Shown here in pieces: positions 21,301 to 32,082 of a stretch of 64,000 bases of DNA. The notes below the pieces were generated by a model. The model worked only from the letters and a program-made list of their open reading frames with translations. It was not told the origin of the DNA and made no database searches. Made by a program: the position numbers and the translations under genes. This stretch comes from Blepharisma stoltei (Eukaryota > Ciliophora > Heterotrichea > Heterotrichida > Blepharismidae). The stretch's first letter is position 1. The number at the start of each line of letters is the position of its first letter. Location of the stretch: NCBI GenBank assembly GCA_914767885.1, contig CAJZBQ010000011.1, positions 806,001 to 870,000 on the forward strand, given 5' to 3'.

Positions 21301-22058
21301 TCTAACGTCTGTAAAAGCTTAACAAATAGAGATGGTAATGTTTTAGATATAAAATTCTGAATATTAATCTCTCCTAGCTCACTATTTTGGCTTTTGTTTA
21401 AGAATCAGCTTTCTATGATTTTCGTGACCATGGATGTCATTGGTATCGATTCAGAAATTTTTCTATGAAAATCTTTTATATACAACTTTTCCATAATATT
21501 TTGGCGTTTAATTATGTATTTGATTATATCAATGCTTATATCTATGTGCTCATAAGAAAGATCCAAATTCCCAATTACAAATTCTCAGAGATCTTCATTA
21601 TTTTCCTGAAAATAAATCTCTCCAGTCAATTTTGCACAACATTCTTTTAACGTTTTTAATCTAAAAACATCTTTAATATTTTCAAAAATCTTACTTTTTA
21701 CAATTTTGGATAGCATTGATATAAACTCACATGGGAATAAACTCCATTTCCTTTTTATAAATTACTTTGATAATATCTTAACAATCATTTCACAGTAAAT
21801 TTGCAATATTTCGCTGTCTAATCTTGAGTTTTCTATGAATTCTAAAAGTTTTAAGCTATCTTCTCCATCAGCAAAATCCTTAAAGTAGCTATAAGCTTTT
21901 TCATTTTCTGAGGTCAGCTGGCTATGTGAAAATTACCTTGAAAATAAGCTACCAAAGTGAAGAAAATCATTATGAAAGCTTAAAAGGCTACATGGATCAT
22001 TATTTTTGCTTGACAACTCTGAAAGAGTATCTTTTTCATTGACTTTTTCAAATGACAT
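18323..22058 (-). CDS. Large helical-repeat protein (867 aa), possibly importin/exportin-like
   Basis: Two 15-nt introns and four IESs (308, 383, 321 and 90 bp) are removed; the result is 868 codons exactly. Start MSFEKVNEKDTLSEL, stop after CEFIKNVKLIN. The whole chain is a run of amphipathic helices rich in Leu/Ile/Phe/Asn with no membrane segment, as in HEAT/armadillo solenoids of importin-beta or exportin type. Early helices (LLEFIENSRLDSEILQ, CEMIVKILSKKWSLFP) would fit an exportin-like N-terminal region, but I cannot name a family. The terminal 135 aa form an open frame by themselves and could be mistaken for a separate gene; the MITE join (DWFFL to NEN) shows continuity. Confidence 0.7.
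18743..19050. mobile_element. MITE family 2 copy acting as an IES
   Basis: 308 bp, TA at 18743-18744 and 19051-19052. Left hairpin GTCCTTGATCGAATGATGGC / ATTGTTCAATTAAGGATGGG; right arms ATTCAAATAAGGATGGG and TTTCGATCAAGTATAGCGAG. Removal fuses the apparent 135-aa ORF to the upstream frame. Confidence 0.75.
19183..19565. mobile_element. MITE family 1 copy acting as an IES
   Basis: 383 bp, near full length, TA at 19183-19184 and 19566-19567. Four arms of CTCCGTGAGTGAACAAAA type and the conserved AATTAGCTCTAGATTTCATT core. Removal gives DLFYLLTPISIL in frame. Confidence 0.85.
19883..20203. mobile_element. MITE family 1 copy acting as an IES
   Basis: 321 bp, TA at 19883-19884 and 20204-20205; arms partly eroded (CTCCGTAAGCGAAAAAAA). 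Removal joins WSQTL to SSSFIDIILVK. Confidence 0.75.
20479..20568. mobile_element. Foldback IES (90 bp)
   Basis: One inverted repeat with roughly 40-bp arms (ATAGGGTTTGACTCTC at one end, GAGGGTCAAACCCTAT at the other), four transition mismatches and a loop of a few bases. TATA occurs at both ends. Excision between TA 20479-20480 and 20569-20570 restores ADIEYENCTKLIKL in frame. Confidence 0.8.
21751..21765 (-). other. 15-nt intron
   Basis: Coding strand GTAATTTATAAAAAG; removal changes an in-frame TAA into ILSKKWSLFP. Confidence 0.8.
21922..21936 (-). other. 15-nt intron
   Basis: Coding strand GTAATTTTCACATAG between SLFS and SQLTSENE; contains a stop if retained. Confidence 0.8.
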
Positions 22059-22336
22059 TATATAATGTCTATTCAAAACAAAATAGTAAAGATATCTCTG
22101 TTCAACCAATTAAATTGAAATTTATTGCAAGTTTCTCCCTCAAAGCTTAATTTATGGCTAAAATCAGTTTGAGAGCCTAAATTAACAGAAAAATATCTTT
22201 AATGATTTTTCTTATTTTCACCTAAAAAAGGCAATTAACGACTCCTTGACAATTATTTCACTTAATTTTCCTCAATATTTCTTTCTCTCTTTACCTCCCT
22301 CCTAATCCTTATTCCATATTAAACACTAAGACATAA

Positions 22337-24468
22337 TTAATTATCTTTAAGTTTTCTTTGCATATGTCTATTTTTATCATATGCTTTCGCTTTTTCCAGC
22401 CTCAATATCAATTCTTGTCTTTTTAAATCTTCTTCCTGCTTTTTCTTCACTTCCGGCAATTTTGAATAATGTTTTGCCGTCAATCTTTTCATTTCTTCTC
22501 TCGTAACTTTAGGCTTTTCCCCACTTGCTAATCTTTTTAGCAGCTCAGGATTTGGTCCTTTATTAGGGCTTTCTTTTACATTTAATTCTACAATCATCTC
22601 ATTTTGTGGTTTTTTCACGATTTTTGGCTTAAGCATTTCTTTTCTTATTTGTTGCAGCTCTTCTTTGGTTTTTGTTTCTTTTTTGCTTGTTGTTTTATTA
22701 GTTAAGCTGCGCTTCTGTAGACGCTCCAAAAATTCTTGCTGCTTATTGCCAATTGATTTCTGAGGGGCTGAAAATTTTTATTGTCAGTTTGAATTAAATT
22801 ATGGTAAAATCTAAAAAAAATACCTAATTTTTAGAGAAAATAAGTATTTTTAATAGATTTTATGGTAAAATTCAGAGAAATAAGATTATATCCCAAGCTT
22901 CTGCAGGGGCATTTATATCATCTTCTATTGGAGTTTTAGTATAGCTTCTTGATGTATTTAGTGAAGTTTTTTCTGCAAGAGAAGGCCTAGCTGTTTTAGG
23001 AGAAATGCAAGGAGATCTTGACAATGGAGTTACCGATCTTTTTGTGACCGGCTCTCTTGGGGAAAATGGCATCGGTGTCCTCGGTTTTTCATATTTTAAA
23101 ACTTCGCGCTTTTTTACAGCAGCGCTACTTGGCCGTTTTTCTGGAACCTGTTGCTTTGGGGCTGTTTTTTTGACAGTTTCTGTGAACTCAAACTGCTGGC
23201 TACTTGTGACGCGGCTTATTTGAGGATTTTGCTCTTTTACTTGGTTTACATAGGAAGGGTTAGGCATGATTTGGTTACTAAACATGTGAGGCTGAGGCAT
23301 CTGAGGCGGGTAATTCATGTATTGAGGCTGCATAAATTGAGGAGGATAATAAGGGTAGGGATACTGCATCATCACTGGGGGAGGCATATATTGATAAACT
23401 GGCACAACTTGAACTCCAAAATAAGGCAGACTTTCACGAGGGGTTTCCTGCCTTGAAGGCTCTCTACTTGATTTCTGAGGGTAGTTAGCTTCTTCTATTG
23501 GAAAATCTGCTTGAATGTCAATCGATTTAGTGCTTAAATGTATAGAGCTTGTATTTTTTTTCTAATAAATATGCATTTTTATTTAATTATTTTAAAATAT
23601 CTAAATTCTCCTAAAATCCAATACTTTTCATATGAGTTTTTGTCAATTTTTTTTCTGTTTTAACATTATTTTGCACTTCCGTTTTGTTCAATTTTTCTAT
23701 TTTTTCTTCCACTTTTGTGAATGGTTCCACCTTTTTAGGTGGCTCCACTTTTTGATCAAAAGTGAAATAATTGACTTCTTGGTTTCTGTCAATTTCCAAC
23801 TTTTTTTCCTTTTTTTTATCACTACTCTCAGTATTTTTGTATGAAAATTTCTCATAGCTTAAAGCATTTTCATTGACTGGCTGCTCATCAAGCTCGTAGA
23901 AGGTCTCTGTATAGACTTCTTCAGGCTTTGTGTTTAATGGTTTTGATAGAGTAAATCCTAGTTCTTCTGAACTTTCTTCGTCGAGAAGGTGCTCAGAACT
24001 TGATTCATATTCTTGGGCTAAAAGTGCATTCAACTCTCTGTCTTCTTCTTGTTGCTTTTTTTGCAGCTCTTGAATAAGCCTTGACGCGTCTGTTTTTAGG
24101 TTTTGGTAGGTTGACTTTAAAAATTCCTTATCAATTTCTCTCTCTTTTTGTGGGACATAATCAATTGGACTTTCTGGGCGTTTTGAAGGTGTAAATTCGT
24201 TCAGAAACTCAGGAATTCTCTGATAGTCAGGGAAAATGTCCTCAGCTGATTTCTCTTTTTGCCTCTTTAAATAGTTTTGCATATAAGAGCGGGTATAGGG
24301 ATTTTTTATTTCTTGTGAAGCTCTTAAATTCTTCTGTGAATAATTAAAATCAGATTTTTCATTAAAAATTGATTGAGCTATATTTCTATAAGAATCTCTT
24401 GGCTCTATCTCTTTTTGGTAATTTTTTTCTTTTTGCTGTTGGGCTCTCCACTTTTCAATTTCATTCAT
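22337..24468 (-). CDS. Coiled-coil, Pro-rich protein (635 aa)
   Basis: Three open stretches join after removal of 79-bp and 145-bp IESs; the total is 636 codons. N-terminal half (starts MNEIEKWRAQQQKEKNY) is charged and helical, with LIQELQKKQQEEDRELNALL and an acidic block. The middle is Pro/Tyr/Met/Gln-rich (YQYMPPPVMMQYPYPYYPPQ) and then Ser/Pro basic. The C-terminus is a coiled coil; the second join gives EAWDKQQEFLERLQKRS followed by a Lys-rich helix. The layout suits a cytoskeletal or ciliary scaffold, but no family is recognised. The second IES join is convincing because WDKQQEFLERL continues an amphipathic helix. Confidence 0.7.
22744..22888. mobile_element. IES (145 bp)
   Basis: TA at 22744-22745 and 22889-22890 in equal codon phase; AT-rich with several stops. 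Joins EAWD to KQQEFL. Confidence 0.6.
23543..23621. mobile_element. Short IES (79 bp)
   Basis: TA at 23543-23544 and 23622-23623, same codon phase. Contains TAG/TAA stops; removal gives HMKSIHLSTKSIDIQ. Confidence 0.55.
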
Positions 24469-24750
24469 TATGAAATGGCTTTAAAAAAATTTCTTAAATA
24501 AGTGAAAGACTTAAGGTTCAGCTGAATTTATAATAAAAATAAGGCTGCTATGCATAGCAGAAAAATTTACTAAAGATTGGTCTTGCTTTTGAACTGTTAT
24601 CGGCTCATTGAGTACCTAATCTGCAATTCAATTTCTTGCAAATTTAATAAAAATATTTTATGAATACTTTTCACAAAAGAATCTTAAATTTGTATAAATG
24701 TTATGATTTCATATTAAATAAAAATTATAGAAAAGAAATACTAATAATTA

Positions 24751-25679
24751 TGCATAAGAAAAATTTAAAGGGCAAGCCAAAGAATAAGAAGAAAGTGGAT
24801 GGAATGGATGCTGAGCCAGATCCTTCTCCATCGCTGGAGGCTTCTCAAGCATTCAATAATCGCAACCAAAACAACCCACACCAAAATTATGCTCCAGGCC
24901 AAATGAATCAACTCAATAGCCAAGAGCAATATTATAATCAACCACAAATGGGAGGTCCATACTCTCCTCCACAATACCAAAACCCTTCAAATTTCAATGC
25001 AGCTCAGTTCAATCCTCCACCTTTCCAAAACCCTGGCTATCCCAATAGTAATTTTAACATTCCTCCACCATTTCCAAGTTCTTCTAAATTTCCCAATATC
25101 CCTCCACCCTCAAACCCTCAGCCTTTTGCCAGTATGCCTAAGTTTTCTCAAGTACGCCAAATTATTCCAAATATTCAACCTCCCCAAAACATTCTTCCTG
25201 ATGAGGATGAAGATCTCCCTGACATCTCTCTGGGAACAAGTTTACATAATCTTCCACTATACAAATCTTCCCCATTCCCCATGCAAGCCGGAAAAGTTTT
25301 ACAACAAAATGAAGAGCCTATGGATGAAGATGAAGACTCGGATTCGAAAACTGAAGAAAATGTTCAGGTCAATTTCAACCAAAAACAAGCGTCATTGCCT
25401 AGAAATAATCCAATTGCAAAAGAAGAGAACAAAATGTATCAGACTCAAATTTTGAATGATTCAAGATCTTTTGAAAGACGGTCTATCCCAAAATTGCTTC
25501 AATTTCCGCAGATCACTCCTGTAAAATCAAATGGGATTTCTAAAAGGACAGATATTTCTTTGTTGAAGCCATATGTAAAAAATGAAGCTGATTTTGAATA
25601 CCTGCAGCTGAGCTTTTCACAAGTAAGGGGGATTGGATCGATTTTTAATATGAATACAGCATTATCTGTGGCTTATTAA
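24751..25679 (+). CDS. Disordered Pro/Asn/Gln-rich protein (about 309 aa)
   Basis: The start is placed at ATG 24751 (MHKKNLKGKPKNKKKVDG) because the in-frame extension to 24660 is low-complexity AT sequence; either is possible. After a Lys-rich start, residues about 30-150 are Asn/Gln/Pro-rich with repeated PPP and NFN/QYY motifs. An acidic DEDEDLPDISLG and a second acidic cluster follow, then a Ser/Lys-rich tail ending NMNTALSVAY. This is an intrinsically disordered protein of the type found in RNA-binding or condensate proteins; no domain supports a function. Confidence 0.6.
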
Positions 25680-25770
25680 TCTCTTTATCATAAATAAATG
25701 ACTGAATATTAAATAGATAAATAATACTATAATCATAGGTAATTTTAAGATTGTGGTATATGATTATTTA

Positions 25771-28147
25771 ATGATCCCAGCACTAAAAGCAGAAAATAAC
25801 AAAATTTCTTATGAAATCAGCCTTGGAAAAGACACTTTCCAAACCTATCAAAATCAGCAGTACGAGCTTATAATGAACAGCATGAGAAATTTGCTAACTC
25901 CCCTCTATGAGTGAGCAAAACCATTGGAAAAATCCCTATTTTTATAGGTGAAAACCCTCCCCCATGAGCAAACAAAATTTTTTTATAAATATAAGTGATA
26001 ATTTATATAATGAAATCTCTAGCTAATTCTGTTTAATTTTAAATAACTTGCGTTTTAAATATAAAATTTCAAGTTGCTTTAAATTATTCCGAAATGGATT
26101 TTTTTTCAATTTTGAAAAAAAATTCACTAACTCCCCCCCCCCCCTCCGTGAGCGAACAAAAAAATTTTGTTCGCTCACGGAGGGGGGTTAATTTTTTTTT
26201 TTTTAAAAAAAATTTATATATAAATTTTATAAAAAATATTTTTTTCGAAATTTAAAAAAATCCTAATTTGCAAAAATTGGGAAGCAAATATTAATTTAAT
26301 TTGCAAAATTTATGTTTTAAAACGCAATTTGTTTAAAATTAAACAGAATTAGCTCTAGATTTCATTATACTAATTGTCACTTATATATCAAAATTTTTTT
26401 TCCATTAAATTTTTTTCTATTAAAAAAATTTTTGTTCACTCACGGAGGGTGGGTTTTTGGTCAAAAAAATGGCGATTTTTCTAATGGTTTTTGTTCGCTC
26501 ACGGAGGGGGGGGGGGAGTAAATAATTTTTTTAAAAATCCCCACAAAATTTTTGTTCACGGAGGGAGTAAGCAGGAATATGGAAGAAGTATCAAAACTAT
26601 GAGAAAATGACGAACATATACAAATCTTAAGAGGCTGAATCTCTATTGTCAACCAAAATTACTTACGGTCTGCAGAAGCAAAAGGGCTATTTGATCAAAA
26701 TCTTGGTGATGAAATAATTGCTGAAACAACCAAAGATATAATAGACGCAATTTTTGAGGGAAATTCACCACCTGATGATTTTTTATTTAAAATTTTTGCC
26801 AATTCTTTAAAAACAAAAATCAAGGTTTTTAAATCCACAGACCAAGGGATAGTAAAAGAAGCTTATGAGCCAATGAAAGAAAATTCCTTCCCGGTCCTAA
26901 ACTTTTTTATGATGACAAATCCTGAAATAAGGCTTTATATTCTCTACAGCAAAAAAATGGTCTTTTTAGACGGCTATGACATAAACTCTGGAACATATAA
27001 ATCTCGCAAAATAGAAAACCCACAAAGATATTTATTTTTTTATAAAAAGCAAATTGATGATAACAGCAAAATAAAAGAAGAAGAGTTAAAAACATATGAA
27101 TCTGCATTAAAATTAGAATCACAGATCATACAAAGCTATGATAGAAATATTTTTTCACTTTATAACAAGCTTAGAGATTCAAATGTTAAGCTTAACCCAA
27201 AAGAAACCATGGCAGGTGTCAATAAAATCAAAGACCAAATCGATTTTATTAAAAATAATTTAAAGCCTGAATTTATAGAAAAACTGGGATTAAATAATTT
27301 AGAGTTTATCAGACTTACTGATGAAGTCATTCATGAAATTGTAAAAACCTGCTGCTATTGCAATAAACAGCAAGGCATTTGGAAATCCCCATGTGACCAC
27401 TATTATTGCCCAAACTGCATCTTTAATCTTATAGCAACTAACAAATTTGAGTTTTTTATCTGCTCAGAATGCGAAGAGACCATAATTGAGCTAAAAGATT
27501 TAGCTGGATTTTCTGAATTTTCTCAGCTTAAAGACCAGTATTTAAACGCCCACAATAAATTTGAATGTAGAAGCTGCAACAAAGAGCTAGAATTGGCTGA
27601 TGCAACTCCATGCAATAACTGCAAAAAATGCATTTGTACTTATTGTCTCTCGAAATATGTAGTGTCAAATAGACGAGAAATTCAAAATTTCCAAGTTGAA
27701 ATTCAATGCAATATATGCGAAGCAAAAATGACTATTGGAGGACTCACCGACTGAATGGAGAAATGTGAAGCTTGTGAACAAAATCGGCATATTTTAGATT
27801 TTTATGAATTTGAATGTAGGCCAGGCGAAAATCCTCATGGGCTTCTATGCAGAATGTGCTGGGCTCTGTGCTATAATGACGTCTGTGCAAAATGCGGCAC
27901 TCCAGTTTCTTATAATGCGAATATGGCTATTGCAAATGAAAATAAAATTTATTGCCCACTTTGTCGTGAGCAAAACAAGTTGGTATTTCTCGGAGAAAAA
28001 ATGTGTATGTCTGGGAATTGCTTTCCTTGTAATGACTGCCAAGAAGCTATGTTTGATCAAAATCCTGGCTGTTGCGCTATCTGTGGAGATATGATGGCAG
28101 ACAAAATTTCAGAGCTCGGGTATAATTTGTGGAATAGGATAAATTAG
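25771..28147 (+). CDS. Multi zinc-finger protein with RING-like domain (567 aa)
   Basis: Removal of a nested 673-bp IES and reading TGA as Trp joins three open stretches into 568 codons. Start MIPALKAENNKISYEISLG. The first 200 residues are helical and unrecognised (WISIVNQNYLRSAEAKGLF). From about residue 310 come Cys/His clusters: CCYCNKQQGIWKSPCDHYYC then CPNCIF and CSECEE, a RING-type arrangement; CRSCNKELE...CNNCKKCICTYC; and after a TGA Trp, CEACEQ, CRMCWALCYNDVCAKC, CPLC, CNDCQ and CCAICGDMM. It probably binds several zinc ions. A ubiquitin ligase role is plausible from the RING but not shown. Confidence 0.72.
25895..26567. mobile_element. Nested IES: one MITE inserted in another (673 bp)
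   Basis: The outer family-1 MITE runs in reverse orientation (25895-26127, resuming 26519-26567, where GTTCACGGAGGGAGTAAG closes it). A second, opposite-orientation copy sits at 26128-26518. Removing the whole from TA 25895-25896 to 26568-26569 joins MRNLL to SRNMEEV in frame. Confidence 0.8.
26128..26518 (+). mobile_element. Full-length MITE family 1 copy (391 bp), nested
   Basis: Best-preserved copy. Left hairpin CTCCGTGAGCGAACAAAA / TTTTGTTCGCTCACGGAG, TTAATTT, conserved core, then inner arm GTTCACTCACGGAGGGTGGG, a spacer of about 40 bases, and outer arm GTTCGCTCACGGAGGGG with GAGTAA. Confidence 0.85.
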
Positions 28148-28516
28148 CTATTAGATTTTATAAATGTGTTGCTTTTTAGAGCTATAAAATATTCATTTAA
28201 TAAGGCATTTTTATGCTAAAGATTTGACATATTAAATTAGCCAATATCAATTAGACTCTATTTATTTTGGATAATTATTATCTTCTGTGCATAGCCATAA
28301 GATTTCAATAAAAATCTACGATTTTATCTAACTTTAGTAGCTTTTTATAGTTTATTGGCAATTGGATCATTTATTTTAATGAGTAATTTAATTCATAAAA
28401 TCGATCACAAATATAAATGATAATTATTAAAATATACCCAGCTCTACCAGTAGCTTTTATCATAAATAAATGAGTGAAGTTTTTAATTGTTTTTTAATTA
28501 AAATGAATAAATTTCA
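28148..28516. other. Intergenic, nothing recognised
   Basis: AT-rich spacer between two genes on the same strand. No ORF, repeat or hairpin seen. Confidence 0.5.
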
Positions 28517-29085
28517 ATGAGCTACACACTTTCAAGAGCACAAACGTCTTCCGGTATAAGAAGTCAACCATATTGCGCACGAAAAGAAGGAGACTCAAAA
28601 AATAATAATATAACACAGCCCATGAGTTTAACATCTTCAATGGTTCTTGAGCATCAGCCAAGCTCTTTTAAAAAATTCACATGATTTGCAAGTCACCAGC
28701 GCAGTAAAAGTCTTGATAAAATTCCTATTCAAAGAAAACAGATTCCAGAATCTGATGTACATATAAGAGTGACTATGACCGCAACTGAAAAATATTATTT
28801 GAATGTAAAATTTTTTAATAAAATTGGTTTTTTTAAAAAATCAATCAATTATAAAGCTTAATTATGGTAAAAGGAATAATTAATTCCCAAAAGATAGAAA
28901 TCGAAAACTTAAAAACTGAGATTGAGACTAAGAATTTAGATATTGAAAAATTAATCAAAGAAAATCAAGAATTAAAGCTGCAAAATTCTCAATTAAAAGC
29001 AAGGAAGTTTGCAGCAGATTCTCCTATTTATTCCAAAAATCCATCTTTCAGCCAAAAAATAGGCAGATTTAATAGAAAATTATAA
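28517..29085 (+). CDS. Small coiled-coil protein (168 aa)
   Basis: Starts MSYTLSRAQTSSGIRSQPYC and reads through one TGA Trp (KKFTWFASHQRS). Removal of a 62-bp IES joins ATEKYYLNV to KGIINSQKIEIE. The N-terminal half is Ser/Arg-rich and basic; the C-terminal half is a coiled coil (IENLKTEIETKNLDIEKLIK) with a basic tail ending GRFNRKL. No recognised family. The IES flanks are near-repeats, AATGTAAAA and ATGGTAAAA. Confidence 0.65.
28806..28867. mobile_element. Short IES (62 bp)
   Basis: TA at 28806-28807 and 28868-28869, both the second and third bases of a GTA Val codon. Almost pure A/T, includes in-frame TAA. Confidence 0.65.
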
Positions 29086-29142
29086 TTTTTGCTAAAAATC
29101 CCCCTGTCATAAGAATCTTCCAATAATTATATATAATAAGCA

Positions 29143-30051
29143 ATGGCTTCTGCAGAATCACGAATATTAACCCTCATTAAACGTTATATCACAATCAAGC
29201 ATCTCAATGAAGAGCCAGAACCCTTGAATTTTCTGCCAGATTTTAATCCTTTATTTACTCAAGACTTAAAATACGACGATCCTTGCACAACCCCTTTTAA
29301 AGTTTCTTTAGATAAAGATACAGCCCATGATGGCTATTATTCAATAAAAGTTAAATTTTCAGACGCCCTGAAGCCTCCAGACTCTCCTGTTTCTATTGAT
29401 ATTTTGCATTGAGATTTAATTTTAGAACAAAAATCCTTGATTTTACTAATAAAAAGGCTGCATGTTTTAAGTCCCTTAGCTTCTAATGGAAAAAAATATA
29501 ATTTAATACACACAAGTGCAAATATTCAGAAAATCCTAGAAGAAGCTTGGAATAAAAGAAAATTTAATATTTTGGAGGAAGAAGAATGGTATGAAAATGA
29601 GCTTAAAAAGGGGGATAAAGAAGAGAAAAAAAAGAATGAGGAAGAAAAATTTGTGCCTTTTGAAATAATTTCGCTGGATGATGATGAGGATAATGTGATA
29701 AACAATGAAAAAGAGAAAGCAGAAAAGCAGATGGCTAATGAAAATAAAGCTGATAAATTGGCAAATAGTGAAGAAAAGCAAAAAAAAGATGAGGTGCAGA
29801 TAAATATGGAAGTCGAGATACCTGTAGATAGCAAACACGCTGAAAAGAGCAATGGAGAGATTTCTACAAATAATATAGATGTCTTAAAAGAGCCTAAGAA
29901 TAGTAAGACGAGTGAAGAGCTCATAAATACTGAGCTGCCAAGTGAGCTGCAGAGTAATAATCACAAAGAAGATTATGGAAAAACAAGATGTCGATTGATG
30001 AAATGCTTTCCCGAGTGGTCTTTATATTATTTAAAAACTGTTATACATTAA
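29143..30051 (+). CDS. Uncharacterised protein with acidic Lys/Glu tail (302 aa)
   Basis: Two stretches are continuous when TGA at 29410-29412 is Trp (SIDILHWDLILEQKS). The N-terminal 140 residues look globular (RILTLIKRYITIKHLNEEP, GYYSIKVKFSDALKPPDSP). The remainder is strongly charged, Glu/Lys/Asn-rich and probably disordered or helical (KKGDKEEKKKNEEEKFVPFE), ending WSLYYLKTVIH. No domain recognised. Confidence 0.6.
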
Positions 30052-30471
30052 TATTTATTTGTATTGATGGCAATTTAGCATTTCTTAAATCATAAATTTT
30101 AATTTAAAAAATTAAGCCGCAGTGATCAGCTTATATGCATATTCTTGCAGGAATATAGCATTTTATCGAAAACTTTACCTTCAATATTTGATATAATGAG
30201 TTGATATTGCTTATTAATTTGAATAAAAAGCCTGCTCTCAAAATATCTCATTAGTTTATATTGAGAATAATAAAATAATCAGAATTTTTTCTTTAATTTT
30301 ATAAAAGAGAATAATAAGGATCTAAAATTATTGATAAACACACACATATGCTGAAATATTAAAATAATCCTTTCTGTTAATATAACTGCTATTTTAATTA
30401 TTTGATCTAAAGGGATAAAAAAATAATTTAGTAAAAATATTTCACTCCTCGAGGAAATATTTATGGGAGAT

Positions 30472-30950
30472 TTATAACTGATTATTTATATAGAAGCTGC
30501 AGCTTGCCTCTTTACCCTCCGTCTTTGTTAGCTCCACTGTCTTTTCCGAGATTTTTCAAATCTCAAAAAATATGGCTCCTTTCCAAACTATCCACATTAT
30601 TGCGAGATTTTTATAACGTCAACGCCTAAATTTATAGCTGTCAAATCTATCCTTTTGAGTATAGCGCCTTCCTATAGATGGCACGCAATGCGCCATCACC
30701 GGGCCATGTCGGGAGAGGGTTCTCCACGAGGAATGGTTCCACGTGTGGAACCCTCTTTTTGGCTCGTGGAAAAAGAGGGTTCCACACGTGGAATCATTCC
30801 TCGTGGAGAACCCTCTCCCGACATGGCCCGGTGATGGCGCATTGCGCGCCATCTATAGGAAGGCGCTATATCACTGAAGCTCTTATTAGCAACTCCTAAA
30901 TCCTCTAAAACTAATTTCAATTTTTCTAGCCTTGTTTCCCGATTTCCCAC
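30472..30950 (-). CDS. Small membrane protein split by a 209-bp foldback IES
   Basis: On either side of the giant palindrome the minus strand is open in matching phase. Excision joins LGVANKSFS to DTQKDRFDSYKF, then RRWRYKNLAIMWIVWKGAIF (Trp from TGA) and a tail ending YINNQL at TAA 30472-30474. The first visible codon is GTG at 30950; an ATG at 31045 (MVVGILFLCGLVVK) could provide the start if a further short IES lies at about 30955-31000. It has one hydrophobic segment and a basic region before it. The family is not recognised; a small mitochondrial or ER membrane protein would fit. Confidence 0.5.
30660..30868. mobile_element. Foldback IES (209 bp) with 101-bp arms
   Basis: Arms 30660-30760 and 30770-30870 match at 99 of 101 positions around a 9-base centre (GGCTCGTGG). 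Each end is TATAGCGCC/GGCGCTATA, and an inner palindrome GGTTCCACGTGTGGAACC lies in arm 1. TA-to-TA removal restores the frame of the surrounding small gene. Confidence 0.75.
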
Positions 30951-31045
30951 CTTAATTTGGAAATATTAATTTTCACTTATCTAATAATTTTTATATAAAA
31001 TACTTTCACTACTAATCCACATAAAAATAAAATTCCAACTACCAT

Positions 31046-31520
31046 CTTTCTGGGTATAATTATTCAAACCATGGTATGGTTATAATATTAAAAATGGGAT
31101 GCATTATTAGCATAGATGAAAATCCGCGTGCCACTCCAATATATAACTTCATAATACTTAAACCGCTTGAAGATAACAAATTGTGATCCTTAAGGAAGTT
31201 GGGAAAACCTATTCCACAACGTTCGTTCCTTAAGGAAAGTATGGGCCAGAAAACCCCTGACACATGCGACACTATGTCGCCTGGGTTAATAGAACTCATA
31301 GTTGAAGAAGAACAAAATTTGTAAATTTATTTTGACCAGCACTGGTCATTTTCCACTTGCCACCACATTCCTACCTCGGTATTGGGTAGCTTCTAATTGA
31401 TCCTTAGAGACAGGCTGCTTTAATTTAATTTATTTTATCTATATCAGTAATTTTGTAATTAATCAATAGTTGGGGTTTCATACTAAAGACTATTTTCTGA
31501 AAAATTCTAATTTATAAATC
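31046..31520. other. GC-richer ORF-poor stretch before SKP1
   Basis: A 79-codon open stretch on the minus strand (31060-31299) has no homology I recognise and its composition resembles the ORF-less insertions. Two CCTTAAGG palindromes lie 38 bases apart (31190-31235). Probably repeat-derived. Confidence 0.35.
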
Positions 31521-32024
31521 ATGGACGTTGAGCAAGATGTTTACATCCTCAAAAGTGAAGGAGGAAATGGTCCTGAATTCAGAATTTCTAAAGACTCTGT
31601 AGGGCTTTCTAGGGTTCTTAGTGACCTTGAAGGGGATGATGCTATAGAATTAAACTTTTCAGCACAAACATTATCAAAAATACTAGAATATCTCAATAAA
31701 TATAAAAATAACGCCCCAGCATCAATAGAAAGACCACTGAGAGCTAAAGTTCTTAAAGAAGTCGTATCAGAATGGGATGCAGCATTTGTTGAACTTGAAA
31801 TCCCAGATTTATATGATCTTCTATGTGCTGCACATTTACTTGACATCGCGCCTCTCGTTGATTTATGCGGAGCTAAGGTAGCGACATTGATTGATAGAAA
31901 AGATGCTGAGCAAATAAGAGAGATTTTTGGCTTGGCAAATGATTTAACTCCTGAACAGCAAGAAAGTGCGAAAAGGGAATTCCATAGTATTCTGGTCGAT
32001 GAAATTCAGGCGCCAACATCATAA
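31521..32024 (+). CDS. SKP1: SKP1-like protein
   Basis: Continuous 167-aa ORF. N-terminal BTB/POZ half (VYILKSEGGNGPEFRISKDS, IELNFSAQTLSKILEYLNKY) and C-terminal SKP1 half: WDAAFVELEIPDLYDLLCAA, HLLDIAPLVDLCGAKVATLI, EQIREIFGLANDLTPEQQES. SKP1 bridges cullin-1 and F-box proteins in SCF ubiquitin ligases. Odd points: the usual GKTPEEIR is RKDAEQIR, and the ending FHSILVDEIQAPTS lacks the terminal WCEE-type motif that helps contact F-boxes. It could be a divergent paralogue rather than the main SKP1. Confidence 0.85.
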   Translation: MDVEQDVYILKSEGGNGPEFRISKDSVGLSRVLSDLEGDDAIELNFSAQTLSKILEYLNKYKNNAPASIERPLRAKVLKEVVSEWDAAFVELEIPDLYDLLCAAHLLDIAPLVDLCGAKVATLIDRKDAEQIREIFGLANDLTPEQQESAKREFHSILVDEIQAPTS

Positions 32025-32082
32025 GAAATTAATAGAAAACATATAAAATTCCTTAGTGATATTTATTTAATTAATCATTTAA

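Noticed and set aside
30678-30899. Open frames on both strands within the large palindrome
   Set aside because: They are mirror products of the inverted repeat; the only supported coding is the flanking small gene after excision.
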